From: an uncultured SAR86 cluster bacterium
GTDB taxonomy: Bacteria; Pseudomonadota; Gammaproteobacteria; Magnimaribacterales; D2472
Length of the DNA: 56,415 nt
Direction: 5' to 3'
Assembly: GCA_902558095.1 (NCBI GenBank)
Contig: CACECP010000007.1
Coordinates: 1 to 56,415 of the forward strand
The notes under the pieces are model-generated. The model made no database searches. It was not told the DNA's origin and saw only the letters and a program-made list of their open reading frames with translations. Positions 44,163 through 53,511 of the stretch are shown here, piece after piece; position 1 is the stretch's first letter, and each line of letters opens with the position of its first letter. A program made the translations under genes and the position numbers.

Positions 44163-46547
44163 ATGTTTGTTTTTAAAAGAATATTATTCTTCATCATATG
44201 TTTAATGTTTTTTAACAACCTGCCTGGAGATCTTCTAACGGATAAAATTCTCAACGAAAACAATACAAATACTAAAACTTGTTTAGTCTATCAGCCTTTC
44301 CTGGGTGATGTTGAAGATATGGAAGGTCTTGATATCAAATCTGAAAAATTTGAGATAACTGATAATGAAGCTCTAATTCTTAATGGAAATGTTGTCATAG
44401 ATTTCCCCGACGGTATTCTTGAAGCTGGAAAAGCAAGAGTTGACAGGAAAAATGGAACAGTTGAATTTAAAAAAGAGGGAGATCTGTTCTTGAAGGACTA
44501 CTTTTTCAGAGCAAAAGAGGGTTTTTTTAACGAAAAAGATCGATCATTAGAGCTTTACAGTGGTGAAGCATATTTAAATGATAGGAATTTAATACTTGCA
44601 TTTGATGAATTGAAAGGAAATCTTGAAGATAAAATTATTCTTAAGCAAGTATCAATGACTTCATGCGCTGATCCAAAAAGGGGATGGCAATTTATAGCTG
44701 AAAGTATTGAGTTAGATGATCAATCCAAAAGAGGCAATGCAAAAAAAGTAAAAGTTAAAGCTCTGGACAGAACAATATTAAGGCTTCCATATATACCCTT
44801 TGCAACCTCTAACGAGAGAATGACTGGCTTTCTTGAGCCATCACTATCTTATTCGTCTGATGGTTTGGAATTTATGATACCTTATTTTAAAGTCATATCT
44901 GGTAAGTCTGATATTACTCTGGCTGCCAGAAATATATCGGATAGAGGGTTGGGTTTTGAAGGGAATTTCAGAAAGTTGCATGGAAAAGAAAATAATCTAA
45001 GCAATTTTGATTTTATATATTTTAAAGAAGATAAGGAATTTAATACCTTGTACCCAGAGCAGTCAAAAAAAAGATGGGCATTTAGTATTAAAGATTCATA
45101 TGGTCAAAAAGAAAAATTTTGGGTAGATGTAAATTGGTCTAAAACTTCAGACAGTCTTGTGCTAAGAGATATCCCAGGAGATATAACCTCGATAGGAGAT
45201 CAAAGAGCACAAAACCTTATGCAGAATATCTCTATAAATGCAGCCATTAATAATCTAAGTATCAAGTTGGAACATCAAGGGTTTCAAGTATTAAATCCTA
45301 TACTTACAAACGGATATAAAAAATTACCATCAATAGAATTTAAGTATCTTAAGAATTTTGAAAATTTTACTTTATATGAAAAATTAAATATTTCTTATTT
45401 TAAAGCAGATTCTATTCATGGGTTTTATGGCTATCAGGATAAAAATAATCAATTTCTTTATAGAACTGAAAATCCTATTGAAGGCTCTAGGATATTTTCG
45501 AACTTTAAAATTTTAAATCAAACATATTTTAATGGTTTAAATATAAATTCATCCCTTGGAGTTAAAAGCATTCATTATAATTTGGATGACGGTGCTCAAT
45601 CTAATTCTGTAAACGTTCCTAACTTTAAATTGGATATAAGTACCTTGTTCTATAGAAAAGATAAAATGAATCTTCATGTTCTAAAGCCTAGGTTTATTTA
45701 TGGTTATGTTGCTCATAAAGATCAAGATATAAATCCAATTTTTGATACAAATAAAATTTCTATGATGAATCAATTATTTAATAATCAAAGATTTACTGGG
45801 ATGGATAGAATTGGCGATCAAAATTTTTATACATTAAGTTTGGAATATAAAAAAAGAAACATGGGTATGGACAAGTTTGCTGTCAATATTTCTAAGAAAT
45901 TTTATTTAGATGATAGAGAAATTTGGTTAGATGATATGCATTTAGATATGGACTCAATGAATAATGAGATGATGAATATGTCACACATGAATATGATGCA
46001 AATGCCTATGGATGAGGGACCAATAATGTTGATGGCCAAATGGATGCCTAATATGAATACTATGTTTATGGCTTATTCAAGCTATCTTCATGATCAAGAC
46101 AAAGTGCCTATGGCAGGAATTACTTTTAATCAGAATTTTGAAAAAGGTACCCTTGGATATGCTAAAAGGTATACACGCATGACAGGAGATTTTATGACAG
46201 TTTTAGATTATTCAGAATTTTATGCAGATTTTAAAATCAAAGATAACATAAGCTTTATTGCAAAATTTAAAAGAGATGATGAATCAAGCTCTAAGATTGA
46301 GTCTGTATTTGGATTGGGTTATGAAAATTGTTGCTTTGTTTTTAGAATAACCTCATCAGACAAAAACTTATCTAAATATCTTCCAATACTGGAATCAAAC
46401 TCCCAGATGTATCTTAATAACACGTGGGATAATATAATAAGGATTGAAAATAAAAGTAGGATAAATTTTCAATTTGAATTTAAAGGCCTAAATTCCTCTT
46501 TTGAAAAAATTAATAGATTGATGAATAATTCTATTTTTAATTACTAA
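44163..46547 (+). CDS. lptD: LPS-assembly protein LptD
   Basis: LptD is the outer-membrane barrel that places LPS on the cell surface. The 794-residue protein has a signal peptide, an OstA/LptA-like jellyroll (about 55-190: LNGNVVIDFPDG, ARVDRKNG, EAYLNDRNL), and a long barrel domain. Cysteines at 40, 168, 723 and 724 match the four conserved cysteines that form two non-consecutive disulfides in E. coli LptD. An unusual Met-rich stretch lies at residues 592-636 (17 Met in 45). lptE is not in the window. The gene is followed after five bases by surA, the usual order. Confidence 0.95.
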   Translation: MFVFKRILFFIICLMFFNNLPGDLLTDKILNENNTNTKTCLVYQPFLGDVEDMEGLDIKSEKFEITDNEALILNGNVVIDFPDGILEAGKARVDRKNGTVEFKKEGDLFLKDYFFRAKEGFFNEKDRSLELYSGEAYLNDRNLILAFDELKGNLEDKIILKQVSMTSCADPKRGWQFIAESIELDDQSKRGNAKKVKVKALDRTILRLPYIPFATSNERMTGFLEPSLSYSSDGLEFMIPYFKVISGKSDITLAARNISDRGLGFEGNFRKLHGKENNLSNFDFIYFKEDKEFNTLYPEQSKKRWAFSIKDSYGQKEKFWVDVNWSKTSDSLVLRDIPGDITSIGDQRAQNLMQNISINAAINNLSIKLEHQGFQVLNPILTNGYKKLPSIEFKYLKNFENFTLYEKLNISYFKADSIHGFYGYQDKNNQFLYRTENPIEGSRIFSNFKILNQTYFNGLNINSSLGVKSIHYNLDDGAQSNSVNVPNFKLDISTLFYRKDKMNLHVLKPRFIYGYVAHKDQDINPIFDTNKISMMNQLFNNQRFTGMDRIGDQNFYTLSLEYKKRNMGMDKFAVNISKKFYLDDREIWLDDMHLDMDSMNNEMMNMSHMNMMQMPMDEGPIMLMAKWMPNMNTMFMAYSSYLHDQDKVPMAGITFNQNFEKGTLGYAKRYTRMTGDFMTVLDYSEFYADFKIKDNISFIAKFKRDDESSSKIESVFGLGYENCCFVFRITSSDKNLSKYLPILESNSQMYLNNTWDNIIRIENKSRINFQFEFKGLNSSFEKINRLMNNSIFNY

Positions 46548-46552
46548 ATAAT

Positions 46553-47794
46553 ATGAATAAAATTTTTATAACATTGATACTAGCTTTTTGTTCTTTTTCA
46601 TATGCAAAGGTTGAGGTATTAGATCGAATTGCAATCATTGTAGATGATGGGGTTGTAATGGAATCTCAAGTTAATAATACAGTTAGAGATATTACAAGAA
46701 GATATGAAGAACAAAATCTTCAAAAACCACCCATAGACGTTATTAAAGAACAAGTTCAAGAAAAACTGATCATTGAAGAACTTCAGCTACAAATGGCAGA
46801 TCGAGCTGGAATTAGAATTAGTGATTCAGAGCTAAATATTACAATGAGTAGGCTTGCATCAAATAATCAAATGACGCTAGAAGATTTTATTGTCTTTATA
46901 GAGGAAAATGGTGATTCCTATGAAGAGCTCAGAGAACAAATGAGAAGAGAAATGAGAATCCAAAGAATCCAAAGAGGAAGAGTAAACTCAAGAATAGATA
47001 TTACTGAAAATGAATTTGAAGCTTTCTTGGCGACTGATGAAAGCCTTGGAGCCCTTGAACCAGAGCTTTTAGTAAGACAGATATTAGTCAAAAATATTAA
47101 AACTGCAGAAGATGTAATTGAATTAATTAATAATGGTGGTGAATTTTCAGAAATAGCAAGAGAGTTTTCAATTAGTTCAAATGCAGAATCTGGAGGTCTT
47201 ATCAATTGGAGAAAATTAATAGATATGCCTCAATTATTTGAAAAAGCCTTAAAGAAACAATCGATTGGATATATTACAAATCCTTTAGAAAGTGGTTCGG
47301 GTTTTCATATACTTAAGATTGAAGATAAAAGAGGTGAATTTGTTCAATATGAGGATCAATGGCAGTCAAGACATATTCTGCTAATTCCATCAACAATAAG
47401 AACCAAAGAAGATACAGAAATAGAGCTTAATGATATAAGGCAAAGAGTTCTAGATGGGGAAGATTTTGGTGAACTTGCCGATGAATTTTCTGAAGATCCG
47501 GGATCAGCCAAGCTTGGTGGTGACTTGGGTTGGCTTGGCTTAGGTGTGCTTGCAAGTGAATTTGAAAAAACAATGCTTGAAACTGATATTGGAGTAATCT
47601 CCGAAGTATTTGAAACTGAGTTTGGTTTTCATTTTCTTGAGGTTCTTGGTAAAAGAAGCTATGAATTAACAGATGATCTAATTAAAGATAGAGCATACTC
47701 TTTGTTATACGCAAGAAAATTTGAAGAGGAGTTAGAAAATACACTCAGAGCTATGAGAGCAGAAGCCTTCGTTGAATTTAAAGATCTAGATTGA
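46553..47794 (+). CDS. surA: Periplasmic chaperone / peptidyl-prolyl isomerase SurA
   Basis: SurA escorts outer-membrane proteins, including LptD, through the periplasm. The 413-residue protein begins with a signal peptide ending at SYA, then a SurA_N domain starting VLDRIAIIVDDGVVMESQ, and two parvulin domains: about 170-275 (RQILVKNI, EFSEIAREFS, GGLINW) and about 285-385 (RHILLIPS, GEDFGELADEFSEDPGS, GGDLGWLG). It overlaps pdxA by four bases. Confidence 0.96.
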   Translation: MNKIFITLILAFCSFSYAKVEVLDRIAIIVDDGVVMESQVNNTVRDITRRYEEQNLQKPPIDVIKEQVQEKLIIEELQLQMADRAGIRISDSELNITMSRLASNNQMTLEDFIVFIEENGDSYEELREQMRREMRIQRIQRGRVNSRIDITENEFEAFLATDESLGALEPELLVRQILVKNIKTAEDVIELINNGGEFSEIAREFSISSNAESGGLINWRKLIDMPQLFEKALKKQSIGYITNPLESGSGFHILKIEDKRGEFVQYEDQWQSRHILLIPSTIRTKEDTEIELNDIRQRVLDGEDFGELADEFSEDPGSAKLGGDLGWLGLGVLASEFEKTMLETDIGVISEVFETEFGFHFLEVLGKRSYELTDDLIKDRAYSLLYARKFEEELENTLRAMRAEAFVEFKDLD

Positions 47795-48774
47795 AAAAAA
47801 TAATATATTCACCAGGAGAGCCAGCTGGTATTGGCCCTGATTTAATTATTCAATTAGCCGCATCAAAAGCTTGGGAAAATTTTAAAATACCTATCATAAC
47901 AATTGGAGATCCAGTTTTATTTATAGAAAGGGCTAAAAAATTGAAAAAAAAGGTTAAAGTTCTTGAATTAGATTCACTTAATAATATCCAAAAAAATAAT
48001 CGTTCTTTAATTCAAGTTTTAAAGGTTTCAAAATGTATAAATACATCTGCAGGGAAGCTTTCAAAAATCAATGCTAAATATGTCTTAGATGTTTTGGACT
48101 ATTCTATTAAGGAAACAATTAAAGATAAAAAGTCTGCTCTCGTAACAGGACCATTAAATAAAGAAACAATTATTTCAATTAATAAAAAATTCACTGGTCA
48201 CACGGAGTATATTCATAAAATAACCAAAAGTGATGACGTGTTAATGATGCTTGCGTCGAACAAATTAAGAGTTGCCCTAGCAACAACTCATATACCTCTT
48301 AAAAATGTTCCAAGAAAAATTACAAAAAGTTTAATTGTGAAAAAAGTTAAAATCCTTGATAAGGATTTGAGGAATAAATTTAAAATTAAGAATCCTAAAA
48401 TAAAGATTTTAGGATTAAATCCACATGCGGGTGAGAATGGTAAGATTGGAAAAGAAGAACTAGAACATATAAAACCTGCTGTTAAGGAATTAAAAAAACA
48501 AAACATTAATGTTTCAATGCCCATTTCGGCTGATACAGCCTTTTCACAAAAAGTTTTAAATGAGACTGATGCCTATCTTGGCATGTATCATGATCAAGTC
48601 TTGCCAGTTTTAAAGGCACTAAGCTTTGGAAATTCAATTAACATAACTCTTGGTGTCCCAATTATAAGAACCTCCGTTGATCATGGTGTTGCTCTAGATA
48701 TTGCTGGTACAAATAAATCAAATACATCTTCACTTTCGCTTGCAATAAAAACTGCAAAAAAATTGATTAAATGA
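47791..48774 (+). CDS. pdxA: 4-hydroxythreonine-4-phosphate dehydrogenase PdxA
   Basis: PdxA acts in pyridoxal-phosphate synthesis from erythrose 4-phosphate. The 327-residue protein begins with IIYSPGEPAGIGPDL, has VTGPLNKETI near 115, FTGHTEYI, and the metal-ligand segments LGLNPHAGENG and DAYLGMYHDQVLPVLK, and ends VDHGVALDIAGT. A TTG start overlaps the surA stop (TTGA), and no ATG alternative keeps the conserved N-terminus. It overlaps rsmA as ATGA. Confidence 0.96.
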   Translation: MKKIIYSPGEPAGIGPDLIIQLAASKAWENFKIPIITIGDPVLFIERAKKLKKKVKVLELDSLNNIQKNNRSLIQVLKVSKCINTSAGKLSKINAKYVLDVLDYSIKETIKDKKSALVTGPLNKETIISINKKFTGHTEYIHKITKSDDVLMMLASNKLRVALATTHIPLKNVPRKITKSLIVKKVKILDKDLRNKFKIKNPKIKILGLNPHAGENGKIGKEELEHIKPAVKELKKQNINVSMPISADTAFSQKVLNETDAYLGMYHDQVLPVLKALSFGNSINITLGVPIIRTSVDHGVALDIAGTNKSNTSSLSLAIKTAKKLIK

Positions 48775-49538
48775 GTTCTAGAGATATAAGAAGAAAATTC
48801 GGTCAAAATTATTTAAAAGATCAAGCGATATTATTTGAGATGGGAGAAGCAATTTCTGCAAATTCTTTAGATAATTTTATTGAAATTGGTCCTGGCCTTG
48901 GTGCACTTACTAACCAGATAAATAAAAAAGGTGTAAATATCATTGGTATTGAAATAGATTCAAAGAATATTGAAACTTTAAAAAATAAATACAAAGGTCC
49001 AGCTAATTTTAGATTTATTAACAAAGATATCCTTAAATATGACTTTAGGAATCTTATAACTAGTCATAGAATAGTAGGAAACCTACCCTATAATATTTCT
49101 ACACAAATAATTTTGAATCTTGTTAAGAACGTAAACAAAGTAATAGATATGCATTTCTTAGTTCAAAAAGAAGTGGCCGAAAAAATCTCTGGTACAGTTG
49201 GTACAAAAGATTGGGGAAAATTAGCAATAAAAATTGCTGCATTTTTTGAGAGTCAAATATTATTTGATGTACCGCCTGATGCTTTTGATATTAAACCAAA
49301 AGTAAATTCTAGCTTTATTAGATTACTTCCGAAACAAAATATTACTTCTAATTTAGCTATTAAAAATAATCTATTTAAGCTTATTGATTTAGCTTTTATT
49401 TCAAGACGAAAAAATATTAAAAATAATCTCAAAAACCTTGATGTAGATTGGTGCAAAATGAATATTGACCCATCTAAAAGACCAGAAGAGCTTTCTCTAA
49501 GCCAATTCATTGGTCTTGCAAAGGAATATTCTGTTTAA
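48771..49538 (+). CDS. rsmA: 16S rRNA dimethyladenosine transferase RsmA (KsgA)
   Basis: RsmA dimethylates two adjacent adenosines at the 3' end of 16S rRNA as a late ribosome-assembly checkpoint. The 255-residue protein has RRKFGQNYLKDQAIL, the SAM motif IEIGPGLGALT, the catalytic NLPYNIST and RLLPK, and a C-terminal helical domain with the FISRRKNIKNNLK pattern. It is flanked by pdxA (four-base overlap) and apaH (one-base overlap); apaG, usually between rsmA and apaH, is absent. Confidence 0.97.
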   Translation: MSSRDIRRKFGQNYLKDQAILFEMGEAISANSLDNFIEIGPGLGALTNQINKKGVNIIGIEIDSKNIETLKNKYKGPANFRFINKDILKYDFRNLITSHRIVGNLPYNISTQIILNLVKNVNKVIDMHFLVQKEVAEKISGTVGTKDWGKLAIKIAAFFESQILFDVPPDAFDIKPKVNSSFIRLLPKQNITSNLAIKNNLFKLIDLAFISRRKNIKNNLKNLDVDWCKMNIDPSKRPEELSLSQFIGLAKEYSV

Positions 49539-50338
49539 TGAGTCATTATGTAATTGGTGATGTTCAAGGATGTTACGATGAACTTGCAGCTCTGTGTAGC
49601 AAAGTTAAATTTGACCCTCACAAAGATAAATTAATTTTTGCTGGGGATCTCGTTAACAGAGGTCCAAAATCTCTAGAAGTGCTAAATTTTTGTATTAAAG
49701 ATAGAAAGTCTGTCAAAGCTGTTTTGGGGAATCATGATTTTTATCTTTTATATTTAATTGAGCATCAAAAAAGGAATAAGTCACTGAAACAAATTCTTGA
49801 GGCTGATAATCTAGACGAAATTAATAAATGGCTTAAGGGATTGCCATTGTTATTAAAGGTTAAAATTAAAACTAATATTTACTGGATAGCTCATGCGGGC
49901 ATACCTTTTTTATGGGATTTTAAAATTGCACAACAGCTATCAAAAGAAATTCAATCTGCTATCAAAAATGATGCTTATAATCTTTTTAAATATATGTGGG
50001 GAGATACTCCAAGCTTATGGAATCCAGAACTAGAAAAATATAAAAGGCAAAGACTTATTATCAACTACTTTACTAGAATGCGATTCGTCAATAAAAAGGG
50101 TGCATTAAAATTAAAGAAGAAGGATTTAACGCCTGAAAAAAATCATATGCCTTGGTTTGAACAAACAAAAAATAATCTTAAAGATAATGAAAAAATTATT
50201 TTTGGCCATTGGGCTGCACTCAATGGTAAAACTAACTTAGATAACATAATTGGTTTAGATACAGGTTGTGTTTGGGGAAATAAGCTAACAGCTATAAGAT
50301 TAGAAGATGAAAAACTATTTCATGTTAGTAAAAAATGA
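49538..50338 (+). CDS. apaH: Diadenosine tetraphosphatase ApaH
   Basis: ApaH splits Ap4A symmetrically to ADP and removes alarmone-type mRNA caps. The 266-residue metallophosphatase has GDVQGCYDEL (GDxxG), GDLVNRGPKSLEVL (GDxVdRG), GNHDFYLL (GNHD) and AHAGIP, with FGHWAALNG near the C-terminus. Its place at the end of the lptD-surA-pdxA-rsmA cluster is the conserved one. Confidence 0.96.
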   Translation: MSHYVIGDVQGCYDELAALCSKVKFDPHKDKLIFAGDLVNRGPKSLEVLNFCIKDRKSVKAVLGNHDFYLLYLIEHQKRNKSLKQILEADNLDEINKWLKGLPLLLKVKIKTNIYWIAHAGIPFLWDFKIAQQLSKEIQSAIKNDAYNLFKYMWGDTPSLWNPELEKYKRQRLIINYFTRMRFVNKKGALKLKKKDLTPEKNHMPWFEQTKNNLKDNEKIIFGHWAALNGKTNLDNIIGLDTGCVWGNKLTAIRLEDEKLFHVSKK

Positions 50339-51351
50339 AAATTTATAAAGTTGGTGGCGCCGTAAGAGATTCTTTATTAGGCGTAAAAGCAACGGATACC
50401 GACTGGGTTGTAGTAGGCTCCTCTCCAGAGGAAATGATCTCAAAAGGATTTAAACCAATTGGTAAAAACTTTCCAGTATTTTTACATCCTAAAACAAATG
50501 AAGAATATGCATTAGCAAGGACTGAGAAAAAGTCAGGTACCGGCTACAAAGGTTTCACATTTTATTATGGTGATGATGTAACAATTGAAGATGATTTATC
50601 CAGAAGAGACTTCACTATTAATGCAATGGCGCAGGATGAGTCTGGAAATATTATTGATCCTTTTGGAGGTCAAAATGATCTAAAAAATAAATTATTTAAG
50701 CACGTCACAGAAGCTTTTTATGAAGACCCACTCAGAGCAATAAGATTAGCCAGATTTTATACCTACGATCATCTAAAAGATTTCAATCTCGATGAATCTT
50801 CTCGTAATTGTATTGTTCAAATTGTAAATTCTGGTGAAATTGCAGACCTATCTCCTGACAGAGTTTGGGCAGAGACAATGAGGGCTATAAATAGTTCAAA
50901 TCCTAATAATTATTTTGAAAAAATTATTTCTTTTAATTTAAAAGAACCATATTTCTCTAATCTTGAGATATATCAATGCGATACTCACAAAAATTGTCTT
51001 GTTAGGTGGTCAGAACTTCAGATAAATAATAACTTTAGTTTAGGAAAAAATTTACCTATTCCTAATGAATATAAGAAAGTATCATCCTTGCTAGAAAATA
51101 TATCAAAGATATCTAAAACTAATGATGAAAATATAATTAAGATTGCTAAAAAAATTAACTATACAAGAGATTCTAATCTCATAACTATGCTCTGCACTCT
51201 TCCTAATATCGCAACAAAGAAAAATTTTATAATTAAGCTTGTTAACGAATTGCAAAATACTAACTTCTCAAAACTTTCTCAACACTCTAATGATAAAATT
51301 GAAGAAGAAAAGACTAAAATATACAGAACAATTATTAATAAATGTAAATGA
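50335..51351 (+). CDS. cca: tRNA nucleotidyltransferase (CCA-adding enzyme)
   Basis: Cca adds or repairs the 3' CCA of tRNAs. The 338-residue class-II nucleotidyltransferase starts MKIYKVGGAVRDSLLGV, has TDTDWVVVG with the metal-binding DxD, DLSRRDFTINAMA, and DPLRAIRLARF. It is shorter than E. coli Cca (412) because the C-terminal HD phosphohydrolase domain is missing. Both tRNAs in the window encode their own CCA, so repair is the expected role. It overlaps both neighbours by four bases. Confidence 0.95.
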   Translation: MKIYKVGGAVRDSLLGVKATDTDWVVVGSSPEEMISKGFKPIGKNFPVFLHPKTNEEYALARTEKKSGTGYKGFTFYYGDDVTIEDDLSRRDFTINAMAQDESGNIIDPFGGQNDLKNKLFKHVTEAFYEDPLRAIRLARFYTYDHLKDFNLDESSRNCIVQIVNSGEIADLSPDRVWAETMRAINSSNPNNYFEKIISFNLKEPYFSNLEIYQCDTHKNCLVRWSELQINNNFSLGKNLPIPNEYKKVSSLLENISKISKTNDENIIKIAKKINYTRDSNLITMLCTLPNIATKKNFIIKLVNELQNTNFSKLSQHSNDKIEEEKTKIYRTIINKCK

Positions 51352-52073
51352 ATAAAACTATATTTATAACAGGCGCAGCAAAAAGAATTGGGAAAGATAT
51401 TGCGCTTACTTTTAGCGATTTAGGCTGGAATATAATTATTCACTATAATTCTTCTAAACAGGAAGCTGATGAACTAGCAGCAAAAATTAATTCAAAAAAT
51501 CCAAATACGGCAAAAATTGTGCAAGGAAATTTAGATATTGCTGATGATGTAAAAAGAGTGTTGACTGAAGTTGAAGAGATGTTCCCCTCAATAGATATAC
51601 TTGTGAATAATGCTTCTACTTTTTACCCCACTCCTATTGAAGATGTTTCAGAAAATCATTGGAATAAATTAATTGGTAGTAACTTGAAAGGGCCTTTATT
51701 CCTAATACAAGGTCTTAAAGACAAATTAAAGCTTTCTAAGGGTTCGATTATCAATATTACTGATACCAATTTAACAAAAGGCGTACCCAATTACTCTATA
51801 TACTCAGCTGCAAAAGCAGGCCTAGAGGCGATCACCAAAGGTCTTGCAAGAGAATTAGCTCCTGATATTAAGGTAAATGCTGTTGCTCCAGGAGCTATGT
51901 TAGAACCACCTGATGTAACTTGGACTGATGAACAAAAAAGTAAGGTCATAGAAAATATTCCTCTAAATCGAATGGGTTCTGAAAAAGATATTGCAGAAAC
52001 AGTTAAATTTCTTGCTCACTCTGAGTATATTACCGGCCAAATAATCAAAGTGGATGGAGGAAGATCTTTATGA
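51348..52073 (+). CDS. Pteridine-reductase-like SDR (FolM/PTR1 type)
   Basis: This 241-residue SDR begins IFITGAAKRIG, the variant glycine motif of pteridine reductases (TGAAKR), and its active site reads INITDTN...YSAAK, with Asp where ordinary SDRs have Ser, as in PTR1 and FolM. It ends GQIIKVDGGRSL. FolM reduces dihydromonapterin or dihydrofolate. The nearby folK and folB genes (pterin steps) support a pterin role, though those are on the opposite strand. It overlaps cca and the downstream kinase gene by four bases each. Confidence 0.83.
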   Translation: MNKTIFITGAAKRIGKDIALTFSDLGWNIIIHYNSSKQEADELAAKINSKNPNTAKIVQGNLDIADDVKRVLTEVEEMFPSIDILVNNASTFYPTPIEDVSENHWNKLIGSNLKGPLFLIQGLKDKLKLSKGSIINITDTNLTKGVPNYSIYSAAKAGLEAITKGLARELAPDIKVNAVAPGAMLEPPDVTWTDEQKSKVIENIPLNRMGSEKDIAETVKFLAHSEYITGQIIKVDGGRSL

Positions 52074-53131
52074 CTGATGCGAACAAAGTTCTTGACGATG
52101 CTAAGTACTCTGGAACTAAAGAAGTTGATGAAAATCTTCAAATTGATGCTGCAAAATTACAACCATGGATTGATGCCTATGTTCCAAGCGCAGGTAAAAT
52201 AAATGCAATTGAACAGTTCAAAGGTGGCCAATCGAATCCAACATATAAAATTATTACAGATGAAAAAAATCTTGTCCTCAGAAGAAAACCACCTGGGAAA
52301 CTTCTTCCATCTGCTCATGCTGTAGATAGAGAATACAAAGTCATTACCGCTTTGTATGAAACAGATGTTGCCGTACCAAAAACTTATGGATTATGTGAAG
52401 ATCAAGATGTAGCAGGAACAACTTTTTTTGTTATGGACTTTTTGGACGGAGATCTTTTTTGGGACCCAATGATTCCATCAGTCTCAAAAGAAGATAGGAT
52501 CCAAATCTACAAAAATAAAAATGATACGTTAGTCAAACTGCATAGTGTTGATTATAAAAAAATTGGGTTAGAAGATTACGGAAAACCTGGAAACTATGTT
52601 GCAAGACAGGTTGCTAGATGGTCAAAACAGTACCGAGCATCAGAAACTGACAATATTGAAGCCATGAATAACCTTATTGAATGGCTGCCCCAAAATATTC
52701 CAGATGATGATGAAACTACTATCGTACATGGAGATTATCGTTTAGATAATATGATTCTAAAAGATAATAAAGTGATGGGAGTGCTAGATTGGGAACTTTC
52801 AACCTTAGGCCATCCAATTGCTGATTTTAGTTATCATTGTCTGACATGGAGAACGCAAGAAGCTTACTATGATCATGCAAAATTAAAAGAACTTGGAGTT
52901 CCAAATGAGCAAGAATATAGAGATATGTATTCTGAGAGCACCGGCAAAGACCTCTCAGCTAATTGGGAATTCTATATGGCATTTAATATGTTTAAAATTG
53001 CAGCTATTTGTCAAGGCATTCTTGGAAGAGTAAGGGATGGAACAGCAGCTAGCAAACATGCTGAAGAAAGAGGAATGACTGTTTATCCTCTCTCTGAAGC
53101 AGCATGGGATACTATTAAGAGTAATTTTTAA
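52070..53131 (+). CDS. APH-family kinase, ACAD10-like phosphotransferase
   Basis: This 353-residue protein is a small-molecule-kinase-fold enzyme of the group linked to acyl-CoA dehydrogenases (ACAD10/11-like). Marks: FKGGQSNPTYKI glycine loop near residue 50, VLRRKPPGKLLPSAHAVDREYKV with the Lys and Glu, the catalytic HGDYRLDN near 222, GVLDWELSTLGHP with the metal Asp, and ISYHC-type ADFSYHCLTWR. Homologues may phosphorylate 4-hydroxyacyl-CoA in lipid breakdown; no acyl-CoA gene is adjacent here, so the substrate is open. It follows the FolM-like gene with a four-base overlap and converges with folK. Confidence 0.82.
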   Translation: MTDANKVLDDAKYSGTKEVDENLQIDAAKLQPWIDAYVPSAGKINAIEQFKGGQSNPTYKIITDEKNLVLRRKPPGKLLPSAHAVDREYKVITALYETDVAVPKTYGLCEDQDVAGTTFFVMDFLDGDLFWDPMIPSVSKEDRIQIYKNKNDTLVKLHSVDYKKIGLEDYGKPGNYVARQVARWSKQYRASETDNIEAMNNLIEWLPQNIPDDDETTIVHGDYRLDNMILKDNKVMGVLDWELSTLGHPIADFSYHCLTWRTQEAYYDHAKLKELGVPNEQEYRDMYSESTGKDLSANWEFYMAFNMFKIAAICQGILGRVRDGTAASKHAEERGMTVYPLSEAAWDTIKSNF

Positions 53132-53136
53132 TTTTT

Positions 53137-53511
53137 CTACAGGAGTTCTTTTAATGGTTTTGATACAAAATCATATTTAGAAATCTCATCGCTTTCAAAA
53201 ATTATTTCATCTTCATCAATTTGTAAGACAATGTCTATGTCCAAGGTTCTCGCGCTGAATTTTGGTGCGCTTCTATTTCTTCCAGATGAATCCTCGATTT
53301 TTTTAAGGTTAATATTCAACTCTTCAAAACCAAGAGAGCTATCACCTGCTATTACAAGATTTATAAAATCATCGCCCTCAAAGCCTACTGCCCTATTTTT
53401 ATAATAAGACGATATTTCAATATTAGATAAAATTAATTCCAGTTCATATATGGCAAAATCAATATTTTTTGTTGCTTCAATGTTGCTACCAATTGATAAG
53501 AAGTATTTCAT
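53137..53511 (-). CDS. folK: Hydroxymethyldihydropterin pyrophosphokinase FolK (short)
   Basis: FolK transfers pyrophosphate to hydroxymethyl-dihydropterin in folate synthesis. The protein begins MKYFLSIGSNI, as in the family, then has AVGFEGDDFINLV (normally YNAV.) and RSAPKFSARTLDIDIV, the family's RtlDlDll metal site. At 124 residues it is shorter than the usual 150-160; the region after the DIDIV motif, including the HPR segment of most members, is reduced to FVSKPLKELL. It may be a compact but active version. It overlaps folB by one base. Confidence 0.88.
   Translation of the reverse strand: MKYFLSIGSNIEATKNIDFAIYELELILSNIEISSYYKNRAVGFEGDDFINLVIAGDSSLGFEELNINLKKIEDSSGRNRSAPKFSARTLDIDIVLQIDEDEIIFESDEISKYDFVSKPLKELL

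Noticed and set aside
44163-46547. Copper-resistance outer-membrane protein (CopB-like) because of the Met-rich stretch
   Set aside because: The LptA-like N-terminal domain, the four LptD cysteines and the surA-pdxA context identify LptD; the Met-rich part is only an insert.
52070-53131. Antibiotic-resistance aminoglycoside phosphotransferase
   Set aside because: The motifs fit the ACAD10-like metabolic kinase group; nothing points to drug resistance.
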